A stretch of 64,000 nt of DNA from Mesorhizobium sp. STM 4661 (lineage in GTDB: Bacteria; Pseudomonadota; Alphaproteobacteria; Rhizobiales; Rhizobiaceae): contig NZ_CAAF010000063.1 of NCBI RefSeq assembly GCF_000359125.1, forward strand, positions 62,001 through 126,000. Reading direction: 5' to 3'. The notes under the pieces are model-generated. The model ran no database searches. It saw nothing but the letters and a program-made list of their open reading frames with translations, and was not told the DNA's origin. Made by a program: the position numbers and the translations under genes. Shown here in pieces: positions 46,245 to 53,786 of the stretch (the first letter of the stretch is position 1; each line of letters starts with the position of its first letter).

Positions 46245-47057
46245 TCAGCTCGCCGGTCTGGCGGGGGGCTCCACGACCTTGCGGTAGACGTGCCAGGTGG
46301 CGTGACCGAGGATCGGCAGCACCACCGCCAGCCCTGCGAAAACCGGCACCGAGCCGATGATCAGGGCGACGGCGACGATCAGTCCCCAGAAGGCCATGGT
46401 GATCGGGTTCGCGAGCACTGCCCGCACCGAGGTGTGGATGGCTTCGTAGGCGCCGACGTCGCGGTCGAGCAACAATGGGAAGGCGACGACCGTTGTGCAC
46501 AACACCACCACGGCGAAGACGAAGCCGATGGCGTGCCCGAGGATAATCAGCGTCCAGCCGCGTCCGGTGGCGAATATCCCATTGATGAAGCCCGATATCG
46601 ATTCCGGCGGCGCCGGGCCAAAGAGATATTGATAGAACATCTGCGCCGTCAAAAGCCAGGTGATGAAGATCGCAAACAGCATGATTCCAACCGCGGCAAT
46701 CGCCGGCAACGCCGGAGAGTGCCTGACCTCGAAAGCGTGCCGCCAGGACGTATCGAGCCCGGCCTCCCGCCTGCGGCTTATCTCATAGAGGCCGATCGCC
46801 GCGAACGGACCGATCAGCGCAAAGCCGGACACCAGCGGAAACAGCAGCGGCAATGCGTTGGCGCCCGATGTCCAGGCGGCAAGCACAACGCCAACGAGCG
46901 GATAGATCAGGCAGAGAAAGACGATGTGCGATGGTTTGACCATGAAATCGTCGACGCCACGCCTGAGCGCGTCGAAAAGGTCGGAAACACCGATTTTTCG
47001 AATTTTTGTATGCTCCAGCGTCTCGCTGGCGCCTGCTATCACGTGAAAGCTTGCCAT
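46245..47057 (-). CDS. DUF2189 family membrane protein
   Basis: This inner-membrane protein of 270 aa has six hydrophobic helices and the DUF2189 layout (KIRKIGVSDLFDALRRGVDDF at the start, then FALIGPFAAIGLYEISRRRE). GGAG lies eight bases before the ATG at 47057; the earlier in-frame ATG at 47063 is too close to it. Such proteins often sit beside cytochrome oxidase genes in rhizobia, but their function is unknown. Confidence 0.85.
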   Translation of the reverse strand: MASFHVIAGASETLEHTKIRKIGVSDLFDALRRGVDDFMVKPSHIVFLCLIYPLVGVVLAAWTSGANALPLLFPLVSGFALIGPFAAIGLYEISRRREAGLDTSWRHAFEVRHSPALPAIAAVGIMLFAIFITWLLTAQMFYQYLFGPAPPESISGFINGIFATGRGWTLIILGHAIGFVFAVVVLCTTVVAFPLLLDRDVGAYEAIHTSVRAVLANPITMAFWGLIVAVALIIGSVPVFAGLAVVLPILGHATWHVYRKVVEPPARPAS

Positions 47058-47263
47058 GACCATTTCTCCAGACCAGGTCCGGTAGGATCGCGGTTTCACG
47101 GTGCTGCCGTTCAGCGTGACTGGCCACGCAAAACCGCGACCGCACCATGATCAACATACTCTCTTGCCGGAGATTTGTCGCCCTTTGTCAGAGAGGGTTG
47201 ATGCCTTCAGGCTAGCTCTGGAGGCCTTTCTTCGATATTCTTCACGGGTCGAAGGTAGAATTC

Positions 47264-47344
47264 ATGGACGGAAAGACTGTTCTCATAATGGGCCTCGGCA
47301 TCGTTATTCTGCTGCTGCTGGGATTCTGTGCGCTGCCAATATGA
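47264..47344 (+). CDS. Possible 26-residue single-helix membrane protein
   Basis: This short frame starts at ATG 47264 and ends at TGA 47342-47344, with AAGG eight bases upstream. The product begins MDGKTVLIM and then has one hydrophobic helix rich in Leu and Ile with a single Cys near the end. Its size, helix and site suggest a real small protein of the oxidase neighbourhood, but only conservation could confirm it. Confidence 0.4.
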   Translation: MDGKTVLIMGLGIVILLLLGFCALPI

Positions 47345-47371
47345 CGTATTCCGAGACCGCTGGTCGTGCGG

Positions 47372-48307
47372 TCAATTTCCGGCAGACATGACCGCGCGCA
47401 TCGCAATGGTGTCGGCAAGCAGCAAGGCGAAGATCGCGAAAAGATAGAAAATCGAATAGGCAAACAGCGCCTTGGCGAGTTTCATCTCCTGGTCGGGAAT
47501 GACCAGAAGCTTCCAGGCGTGCCAGATGAAACCCGCGCCCAAAGCAGCCGAAACGATCCCGTAGAATCCGCTCGCGAATCCGAGCGCCCAGGGGAGCACG
47601 GCGACTGGCGCCAGAAGCAGCGAATAGGCAAGGATTTGTTTTCTGGTCGAAGCCTCTCCGGCGACGTTCGGCATCATGGGGATACCGGCGGTGGCGTAAT
47701 CACCGACCTTGAACAGCGCGAGCGCCCAGAAATGCGGCGGCGTCCACAGGAAAATGATCAGAAACAGAATGCAGCTTTCAATCCCGATGCCGCCGGTGGC
47801 CGCGGCCCACCCGATGACCGGAGGAAGGGCGCCCGCGGCGCCGCCAATGACGATATTCTGCGGCGTCGAGCGCTTCAGCCACATCGTATAGATGACGACA
47901 TAGAAGAAGATGGTGAAGGCCAGCAGCGATGCGGCAAGCCAGTCCACCAGCACGCCGAGCGTCATGATCGAAAGTGCGGAAAGCACCAGGCCGAAGCCGA
48001 GAGCTTCGCCTGGCGTGACGCGGCCTGACGGGATCGGCCGCTTTGACGTGCGCGACATCAACGCGTCGATATCGGCGTCGTACCACATGTTGAGCGCGCC
48101 GGCCGCTCCTGCTCCAACGGCAATTGCGCCGATTGCAACCAAGGCTATGACCGGATTCATCGCATCCGGCGCCACCATCAGCCCGACGAAAGCGGTAAAG
48201 ACAGCAAGGGCCATGACCCGTGGTTTCAGAAGCGCGAAAAAATCCGCGGCCGTCGCTTCCGAGAGGCGGATGCCGGTATCGTTGAGGCGGCTTTCCCTAG
48301 TCGACAT
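47372..48307 (-). CDS. ctaB: Protoheme IX farnesyltransferase (heme o synthase)
   Basis: This membrane prenyltransferase of 311 aa converts heme b to heme o, the precursor of heme a for the aa3-type oxidase. The active motif NMWYDADIDALMSRTSKRP is complete, with PSGRV just after. Its presence beside coxMNOP provides cofactor for that oxidase. No ctaA or ctaG is seen in the window. Confidence 0.95.
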   Translation of the reverse strand: MSTRESRLNDTGIRLSEATAADFFALLKPRVMALAVFTAFVGLMVAPDAMNPVIALVAIGAIAVGAGAAGALNMWYDADIDALMSRTSKRPIPSGRVTPGEALGFGLVLSALSIMTLGVLVDWLAASLLAFTIFFYVVIYTMWLKRSTPQNIVIGGAAGALPPVIGWAAATGGIGIESCILFLIIFLWTPPHFWALALFKVGDYATAGIPMMPNVAGEASTRKQILAYSLLLAPVAVLPWALGFASGFYGIVSAALGAGFIWHAWKLLVIPDQEMKLAKALFAYSIFYLFAIFALLLADTIAMRAVMSAGN

Positions 48308-48366
48308 TTCAGGCGACCACCGATGGAGACAGGCAACCTGGCGGGTTGAACGACGAAAGAGCCAAG

Positions 48367-48747
48367 TTACTTTGAGAATTGCTTGAGATAGGCGATGACA
48401 TTAGCGACGTCTTCGTCCTTCTTGAGGCCGGGAAACGCCATCTTCGAACCTTTGACCATGGCCTTGGGATCTTTAAGATAGGTCGTCAGCGTGGGCTCGT
48501 CCCATACAATGCCCGATTTGCCGGCCGCCACCATGGCTTCAGAATATTTGAAATCCGGATGCGTGCCGGCCGTCCGGCCAATGACGCCGTTCAGTGATGG
48601 ACCGACCTTGTTCTTGTCCTCGTCTGCGATGTGGCAGACCTTGCATTTGGTGAAGACCTTCTCACCCGCCGCGGCATCCTGTGCCTGACATTGGCCCGTG
48701 ATGAAGGTCGCAACGGACACGACGGCGAAAAACGCAATTGCGCGCAT
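48367..48747 (-). CDS. Class I cytochrome c
   Basis: This periplasmic electron carrier of 126 aa has a signal peptide (MRAIAFFAVVSVATFITGQCQAQ), the heme site CKVCH (Cys35, Cys38, His39) and the distal ligand Met103 in SKMAFPG. The layout is that of the c2/c552 type with mitochondrial-like VGPSLNGVIGR. It is a plausible electron donor to the adjacent oxidase. Confidence 0.9.
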   Translation of the reverse strand: MRAIAFFAVVSVATFITGQCQAQDAAAGEKVFTKCKVCHIADEDKNKVGPSLNGVIGRTAGTHPDFKYSEAMVAAGKSGIVWDEPTLTTYLKDPKAMVKGSKMAFPGLKKDEDVANVIAYLKQFSK

Positions 48748-48962
48748 GGCATCTCCTCACTGATCGCCAATATGCCTAGGACGATCCGCGCGTACCGATG
48801 CTTGAGCCGGCATGCGCCTTGCTCGACGAAGCGGAATATCCGCTTCTCCTCCCTGTAATTGCGGCACCTATATACCACAGAATCTGGCCGTCAGATAGCA
48901 GAAGTCAATCATGCCGTGTGATTTCAGTGATTTACCGAAGGCGCCACAGCATCGACGACAAC

Positions 48963-48985
48963 AAAAAAGCCGCCTCAAGGGCGGC
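48963..48985 (-). terminator. Rho-independent terminator of tig
   Basis: On the minus strand GCCGCC (48985-48980) pairs with GGCGGC (48974-48969) around a CTTGA loop and runs into six T residues. It lies 28 bases beyond the tig stop. A degraded copy occurs at 40771-40800. Confidence 0.85.
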
Positions 48986-49012
48986 CTTTCGCGTTCGTCG
49001 CAATGCTGCGTT

Positions 49013-50482
49013 TTATTCGTCGTCCTTGGCGGCCTTCTTCTTCGGCGCGGCCTTCTTCTTGGGCTCTTCCGCGTCGTCGGTCTTGGCCTCAGCCTTCTTG
49101 GCAGCCGCTTTCTTCGCCGGCTTCGCCTTGGCGGTGTCGTCATCCTCGTCGTCGGCCATCAGCTCTTCCTTGCTGACCTTGACGTCGGCGACCGAGATCT
49201 GGCCGAGCAGATGGTCGACGACCTTCTCCTCGAACATCGGCGCGCGCAGCGTGTTCAGCGCCTCGGGGTTGCCGCGGTAGAATTCGAAGGCTTCCTGCTG
49301 CTGGTTGGCCGGATAGCGGCGCACCTGCTCGAACAGGCCGCGCTGCAATTCCTCGTCCGACACGGTGACGCCGGCCTTCTCGCCGATTTCGGCCAGAACC
49401 AGGCCGAGCCGCACGCGGCGTTCGGCAAGGCGCATATATTCGGCGCGCGCCTCGTCTTCCGTCGTCTCCTCGTCGGCGAAGCTGCGGCCGGCGGCTTCGA
49501 GATCGCGGGTGACCTGGTTCCAGATGTTGGAGAACTCGGCCTCGACGAGCTTCGACGGCGCCTCGAACGAATAGGCCGCGTCGAGCTGGTCGAGCAGCTG
49601 GCGCTTGACCTTCTGGCGCGTCATCGAACCGAACTGGTTCTCGATCTGGGTGCGCACCACTTCACGCAGGCGCTCGAGCGACTCCAGGCCGAGATTCTTG
49701 GCCGTTTCGTCGTTGATCTCCAGCGCGCCGGGCTCGGAGACTTCCTTGACGGTGACGTCGAAGGTGGCTTCCTTGCCGGCAAGATGCGCCGCCTGGTAGT
49801 TTTCCGGGAAGGTGACGGTGACCTGCTTCTCGTCGCCGGCCTTGGCGCCGATGAGCTGATCCTCGAAGCCCGGGATGAATTCCTTGGAGCCAAGCACCAG
49901 CGGCTGGTCGGTGCCGGCGCCGCCATTGAAGGCCTCGCCGTCGATCTTGCCGACATAGTCGATCGTCACGCGGTCGCCCTCGGCCGCCTTGCCGGTCTTC
50001 GGCTCGTAGCTGCGCGCCGATTCGGCGACGCGCTGGACCTGCTCGTCGATTTCTGAATCCGGCACGTCGAAAACCTGGCGCGTCACCTTGATGTCGGAGA
50101 AATCCTTGATCTCGATCGCCGGGATGATCTCGTAGTTCAGGCGGAACTCGAAGTCGGCGCCGCCGGCCAGGATCTTCTCGGCTTCCTTCTCGTCCTCGGT
50201 CATGATCACTTCGGGCTGCATGGCGGCCTTTTCGCCGCGCCCGGTGATGATCGAACGGGTCGAATCATTGAGGATCTCGTTGACCACTTCGGCCATGAAC
50301 GACTTGCCGTAGACCTTGCGCAGGTGCTGCACCGGCACCTTGCCGGGACGGAAGCCGTTGATGCGGACCTTGTTCCTGGCGTCGGAAAGCCGCGCCATCA
50401 GCTTGGCTTCCATGTCACCGGCCGGCACGGTGATCTTGATCTCGCGCTTGAGACCGGAGTTGAGCGTTTCGGTGACCTGCAT
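49013..50482 (-). CDS. tig: Trigger factor
   Basis: This ribosome-bound chaperone and prolyl isomerase has 489 aa. The ribosome-binding signature is at residues 44-53 (NGFRPGKVPV) and the FKBP-like domain covers about 160-245 (GDRVTIDYVGKIDG). The C-terminal 45 residues form an acidic, then Lys/Ala-rich low-complexity tail not found in E. coli (432 aa); similar tails occur in rhizobial homologues. The second ATG (50482) is preferred, as AAGG lies seven bases upstream. The gene end is duplicated at 40771-40870. Confidence 0.95.
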   Translation of the reverse strand: MQVTETLNSGLKREIKITVPAGDMEAKLMARLSDARNKVRINGFRPGKVPVQHLRKVYGKSFMAEVVNEILNDSTRSIITGRGEKAAMQPEVIMTEDEKEAEKILAGGADFEFRLNYEIIPAIEIKDFSDIKVTRQVFDVPDSEIDEQVQRVAESARSYEPKTGKAAEGDRVTIDYVGKIDGEAFNGGAGTDQPLVLGSKEFIPGFEDQLIGAKAGDEKQVTVTFPENYQAAHLAGKEATFDVTVKEVSEPGALEINDETAKNLGLESLERLREVVRTQIENQFGSMTRQKVKRQLLDQLDAAYSFEAPSKLVEAEFSNIWNQVTRDLEAAGRSFADEETTEDEARAEYMRLAERRVRLGLVLAEIGEKAGVTVSDEELQRGLFEQVRRYPANQQQEAFEFYRGNPEALNTLRAPMFEEKVVDHLLGQISVADVKVSKEELMADDEDDDTAKAKPAKKAAAKKAEAKTDDAEEPKKKAAPKKKAAKDDE

Positions 50483-50811
50483 CATAAAACCTTTGTTTCC
50501 ACCAATGAGACCGCCAAACGGCTCCTGCCGTTTACTGCCTGCCGGTATGATCTTGCCGGGAATGGCTTTTGGTGCGGAACTTCAGGGTTTGCCCGCCCAA
50601 CGCGGCTCAAATCCTCCAGAAATACGCTCCAAAATGTGAATAAGTCTTTGTTTTTCCTACTTCTTATCACATTCAGCAGAAGCGGATCGTCGCGTCCCGT
50701 CACATTCGACACGCCTTTTGTCACAGGCGCGGCCGATTTTCAACCATCTTCGCATCCACAGCGCCGCGCGTCCTCTTGGACGCGCAAAGGACGCCGTAGC
50801 ACCCTGATTTT
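50483..50811. other. Intergenic region upstream of tig
   Basis: This gap between tig and tRNA-Leu should contain the tig promoter on the minus strand. An AT-rich segment lies near 50636-50670. Apart from the palindrome at 50812-50863 I see no gene; the small frames here are not convincing. Confidence 0.5.
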
Positions 50812-50863
50812 GGCGCATGACCCTTCCCGAAAATCGATTTTTCGATTTTCGGGATCATGCGCC
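50812..50863. repeat. RIME-like palindromic repeat
   Basis: An outer inverted repeat GGCGCATGA / TCATGCGCC (50812-50820 and 50855-50863) encloses a perfect 12-base stem CCCGAAAATCGA / TCGATTTTCGGG with a TTTT loop (50826-50853). This matches the form of rhizobial intergenic mosaic elements built around a GATCATGC end. Confidence 0.75.
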
Positions 50864-50932
50864 GGCCAATGACCCCCCGATGTGGCCTGCGACATTGACA
50901 GAATGATGGCTACATGGGATTGGCCGGGCAAT

Positions 50933-51017
50933 GCGGATGTGGCGGAATTGGTAGACGCCCTGGATTTAGGTTCCAGTGCCGAAAGGCGTGGGGGTTCGAG
51001 TCCCTTCATCCGCACCA
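50933..51017 (+). tRNA. tRNA-Leu (anticodon UAG)
   Basis: The acceptor stem GCGGATG pairs with CATCCGC, the anticodon stem CTGGA / TCCAG encloses loop TTTAGGT with anticodon TAG, the long variable arm TGCCGAAAGGCGT is typical of leucine tRNAs, and the T arm reads GGGGGTTCGAGTCCCTT. CCA is encoded at 51015-51017. Confidence 0.96.
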
Positions 51018-51135
51018 CCCTGCTTCGCCGAGGCTTCGCAGGGTCGCTTGCGACCCGGAGAAGACTTGTTGCGAACAGGAGTGTCCTCCGAAGCCTTGGC
51101 GAAGGAGAATCAATGCCAAGGCCGTCGATCTAATT

Positions 51136-51720
51136 CTAATAAAGCGGTTCCTCGAACAGCGTCTTGTCGCCGTCCATCAGCGCCTTGATCTGCGCGGTGC
51201 CGTCCTTGGCGATCGCGACGCGGATGCCGAATGGCCGCACCCGCATGTCGTTCTGGATCGCTATCCCCTCGCCCTCCGGCAGATAGAACCGCTCGATGCC
51301 GTAGTCCGGCGTGATCGCTGTTCCTGCCTCGCTCAGATTCCAGCCTTCGGCGATGTGCCCGACGATATCGGCCTCGTCGGCTGCGGCCGGTGCCGGCGCC
51401 TGCCCGAACCAGGCGGCGGTCGGCTGCCAATAGCCGTCGGCGCCCGGCTTCAGCCTGACCACGATCGGCGTGTTGTCGCTCGATAGCTTGCCGGCCGGGA
51501 TGTTGGCGATCAGCTTCACCGGTATGCGCGAGATATCGTAGCCGAGGCGAATATAGTCGCCACGCAGGAGATCGCGCGGATCGACCGGCTCGACCTTGAG
51601 CAGAACTTGCCTGCCATCGCGCAGGATCGCCGCCCGGCCGGCGATGATCCAGCTCAAAAAGCCGATCTGCACGAGCGCCAGCACCAGCGCCGAGATGACA
51701 AGTCTTTTCCCGGTCATCAT
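51136..51720 (-). CDS. GDYXXLXY domain protein
   Basis: This protein of 194 aa has one N-terminal membrane helix (VISALVLALVQIGFLSWIIAG) and the name-giving GDYIRLGYDI motif near residue 54. It is translationally coupled to the DUF2157 membrane protein upstream (overlap of four bases), the usual partner of this family. The function is unknown; the pair may form an envelope complex. Confidence 0.88.
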   Translation of the reverse strand: MMTGKRLVISALVLALVQIGFLSWIIAGRAAILRDGRQVLLKVEPVDPRDLLRGDYIRLGYDISRIPVKLIANIPAGKLSSDNTPIVVRLKPGADGYWQPTAAWFGQAPAPAAADEADIVGHIAEGWNLSEAGTAITPDYGIERFYLPEGEGIAIQNDMRVRPFGIRVAIAKDGTAQIKALMDGDKTLFEEPLY

Positions 51721-52835
51721 GCCGTCGCTCCTTCCAGGCTCGGCGCCTTCATGCGTTTTTCAATACGGATGATGACGAGGGCAAGGACGCCGAGAAGCAC
51801 CGCGGCGGCAAGGAAGAAGCCAGCCGTGTCGAGCATCGACTGCAGCATCACCACATAGATGATGGCGAGTTCGAAGGCGAAGCCGGCATAGGCAACCCAG
51901 CGCAAGCCCCTGCTCTCGCGGCCGCCGAGCACGATCGCCGCGACAATGCCGGCAAGCGCTATGGCCGAGGCAATGGCAAAGCCGCTGCTGTAGCTCGCTT
52001 CATCCGCCAGTTGGAACTGGATCAGCGCCAGGCCGGTGAGAAAGCCGATCAGCGCGTGCAGCGGCAGCCGGCCGCCAAGCCGCAGGATCCTATCGACAGG
52101 CCCGGCAGCGAAGATCGCCGCCGCGAACAGCAGCGCCGACACAATGACGAGTGGGACAGCGACCTGCAACGTGTCGTGATCCATGGCCAGCAGCACGAGA
52201 TAGAAGATGACCGACAGGATGATCAGGTGCCGCGCCGCCTGGCTGCGCGTCCAGAACGAAATGGCGAACAGCACCAACGCCATGACGACGAAGAAATGCG
52301 GAAATTCCGCGCGCCTGAAATAGTCGAACCCTTTCAGGAACAGCCAGGCATCGGCGATGCCGACGGCAGCGACGGTCAGCGGGTTCGAGCGCAGCGCGAC
52401 CGCCGCCATTGCCGTGCCGGCGCCCCAGGTGACCAGGGCCGACGCCTCGTCGCCGGACAGATGATACATCTGGCCGATCAGCGCGATCGATCCGCCGAAT
52501 GCCGCCGCGGCGACGATCCACAGCGCCTCGCCGATCGCCGCATGGTCGCGTGTCTTCAGCACCGCGCCGCCGACATAGCCGGCGAGGATGATGGCGAAGA
52601 GCGCCGCCACCCGCGCCAGCCGCGGGATGGCTTCCCAATTGGCGGCGACGAAGATCAGGATGGCCGCGCCAAGCAGCAGCGCCGCCATCATCGCCAGGAT
52701 CGAACCGAAGCTCAGCGATTTGCGTTCATTGGCCTCGACGTCGCGCGTCAGCGCGCCGGCCGTCGGCGCATCGATCAGGCCGGCCTCTACCCATCGTGCG
52801 ATATCGGCCCTGACCCGTGACGAATAGCTCGCCAT
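51717..52835 (-). CDS. DUF2157 family membrane protein
   Basis: This protein of 372 aa begins with a soluble helical segment (RADIARWVEAGLIDAPTAGAL) followed by about ten hydrophobic helices, the standard DUF2157 form. It heads the two-gene leftward unit with the GDYXXLXY protein. No catalytic motif is visible. Confidence 0.88.
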   Translation of the reverse strand: MASYSSRVRADIARWVEAGLIDAPTAGALTRDVEANERKSLSFGSILAMMAALLLGAAILIFVAANWEAIPRLARVAALFAIILAGYVGGAVLKTRDHAAIGEALWIVAAAAFGGSIALIGQMYHLSGDEASALVTWGAGTAMAAVALRSNPLTVAAVGIADAWLFLKGFDYFRRAEFPHFFVVMALVLFAISFWTRSQAARHLIILSVIFYLVLLAMDHDTLQVAVPLVIVSALLFAAAIFAAGPVDRILRLGGRLPLHALIGFLTGLALIQFQLADEASYSSGFAIASAIALAGIVAAIVLGGRESRGLRWVAYAGFAFELAIIYVVMLQSMLDTAGFFLAAAVLLGVLALVIIRIEKRMKAPSLEGATA

Positions 52836-52987
52836 GTCCTTCCCCCTTGCTTGGTCTTTTTTTCAGCCGAACCGGGCAAACCGTTGACGCCACGGCATTT
52901 TCCAATTTGGGCTTCTTTGTGACGAAGCCGTGAGCGTGTCGTGATGTTGCATTGCACAATTTGCATTGCTGCCATGCACCAATAGCG

Positions 52988-53016
52988 CTTTTAAATCGAT
53001 ATGACCCCACCTATCT
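52988..53016 (+). promoter_or_regulatory. Possible RpoH-type promoter of the DUF1127/sRNA unit
   Basis: CTTT at 52988-52991 and CCTATCT at 53010-53016, spaced by 18 bases, resemble the alphaproteobacterial heat-shock sigma consensus (CTTG, 17-18 bases, CyTATnT). The -10 part fits fully and the -35 part three of four bases. The related Rhodobacter unit is RpoH-dependent, which supports the reading. Confidence 0.35.
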
Positions 53017-53071
53017 TCATGGCGTACACAAAGACGGAATGATCCGAAAGAAAGACGAAACGAGAAATACC

Positions 53072-53212
53072 ATGAACTTGATCCGCAACTACCGCAACTG
53101 GCGCCGCTACCGGGACACCGTTTCCGAGCTGAGCCGCCTGAGCAACCGTGAACTGACCGACCTCGGCATCAGCCGCAGCGACATCCACTACGTCGCTCGC
53201 AAGGCGGTCTAA
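53072..53212 (+). CDS. DUF1127 small protein (first copy)
   Basis: This protein of 46 aa is basic and arginine-rich, with the DUF1127 core YRDTVSELSRLSNRELTDLG and the ending YVARKAV. Members of this family bind RNA in Rhodobacter (CcaF1) and affect phosphate and carbon metabolism in Agrobacterium. It is followed by a paralogue and by CCTCCTCCC-loop RNAs, the arrangement known for ccaF1-ccsR. Confidence 0.92.
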   Translation: MNLIRNYRNWRRYRDTVSELSRLSNRELTDLGISRSDIHYVARKAV

Positions 53213-53262
53213 TCCTTTCGGACCGCAAATGGTCCGAACCAGTTTTGAAAAAGAGAACGACA

Positions 53263-53403
53263 ATGAACCTGATCCGTAACTATCGTAACTGGCGCGTTTA
53301 CCGCGACACCGTTAACGAGCTGGGTCGCCTTTCGAACCGCCAGCTCCATGATCTCGGCATCATCCGCGACGAGATCAAGATCATCGCCCGCAAGGCCATC
53401 TGA
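53263..53403 (+). CDS. DUF1127 small protein (second copy)
   Basis: This paralogue of the preceding gene also has 46 aa and shares the first 11 residues (MNLIRNYRNWR), the YRDTV and LSNRQLHDLGI core and the ARKAI end. It lies 50 bases after the first copy. The stop is directly followed by the first small-RNA hairpin at 53422. A tandem duplication of the gene is evident. Confidence 0.92.
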   Translation: MNLIRNYRNWRVYRDTVNELGRLSNRQLHDLGIIRDEIKIIARKAI

Positions 53404-53421
53404 AGTTAAGGAATTTCGCCA

Positions 53422-53530
53422 GGGTCGACCTCCTCCCCGACCCTGACGGATACGGTCAGCCTTCACCTCCTCCCGAGGGTTGACCATCAAAACGGCGCCC
53501 GCCGCACCTCCTCCCGCGGCGGGCGCTGTT
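53422..53530 (+). ncRNA. CcsR/cuckoo-like small RNA, unit 1
   Basis: Three hairpins each present CCTCCTCCC in the loop. GGGTCG/CGACCC is at 53422-53443. GGTCAGCCTT/AGGGTTGACC has its loop motif at 53466-53474. The long stem GCGCCCGCCGC/GCGGCGGGCGC is at 53495-53526. The loops are complementary to Shine-Dalgarno sequence. The unit starts 18 bases after the second DUF1127 stop, so it is probably cut from the same transcript. CcsR RNAs of Rhodobacter have the same motif and the same DUF1127 neighbour. Confidence 0.8.
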
Positions 53531-53620
53531 CCCAAGGGCGAAAGAATTTCGTCCCGGGCGACACGAGTTTCGTCCCCAGGGGTTTCGCCCCCTTCACCAG
53601 GCGAAAGAGATTTCGTCAAA

Positions 53621-53732
53621 GCCGACCTCCTCCCCGGCGATGACGAATACGGTCGATCTTCACCTCCTCCCGAGGATCGACCACCAAAACGACACCCGCC
53701 GGACCTCCTCCCCCGGCGGGTGTTGTTGTTTC
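53621..53732 (+). ncRNA. CcsR/cuckoo-like small RNA, unit 2
   Basis: This is a diverged repeat of unit 1 about 199 bases downstream. Hairpins are GCCG/CGGC (53621-53638), GGTCGATCTT/AGGATCGACC (53651-53682) and ACACCCGCCGG/CCGGCGGGTGT (53692-53723), each with CCTCCTCCC in the loop. The last stem runs into TGTTGTTGTTT and looks like the terminator of the whole unit. Stem bases differ from unit 1 while loops are identical, and pairing is kept, so the structure is under selection. Confidence 0.8.
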
Positions 53733-53786
53733 CGAGGCAGGCTTGCCCAATTGCAATCGCCGCGCCGAGCGACTATTCCGGCGCTC

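Noticed and set aside
50933..51017. tRNA-Leu as an island attachment site
   Set aside because: No integrase gene and no second copy of the tRNA 3' end are seen in the window; the flanking genes are ordinary backbone.
53404..53732. Repeated CCTCCTCCC motifs read as a CRISPR array
   Set aside because: The repeats are only about 10 bases, unevenly spaced and each sits in a hairpin loop with its own stem. No cas genes are present.
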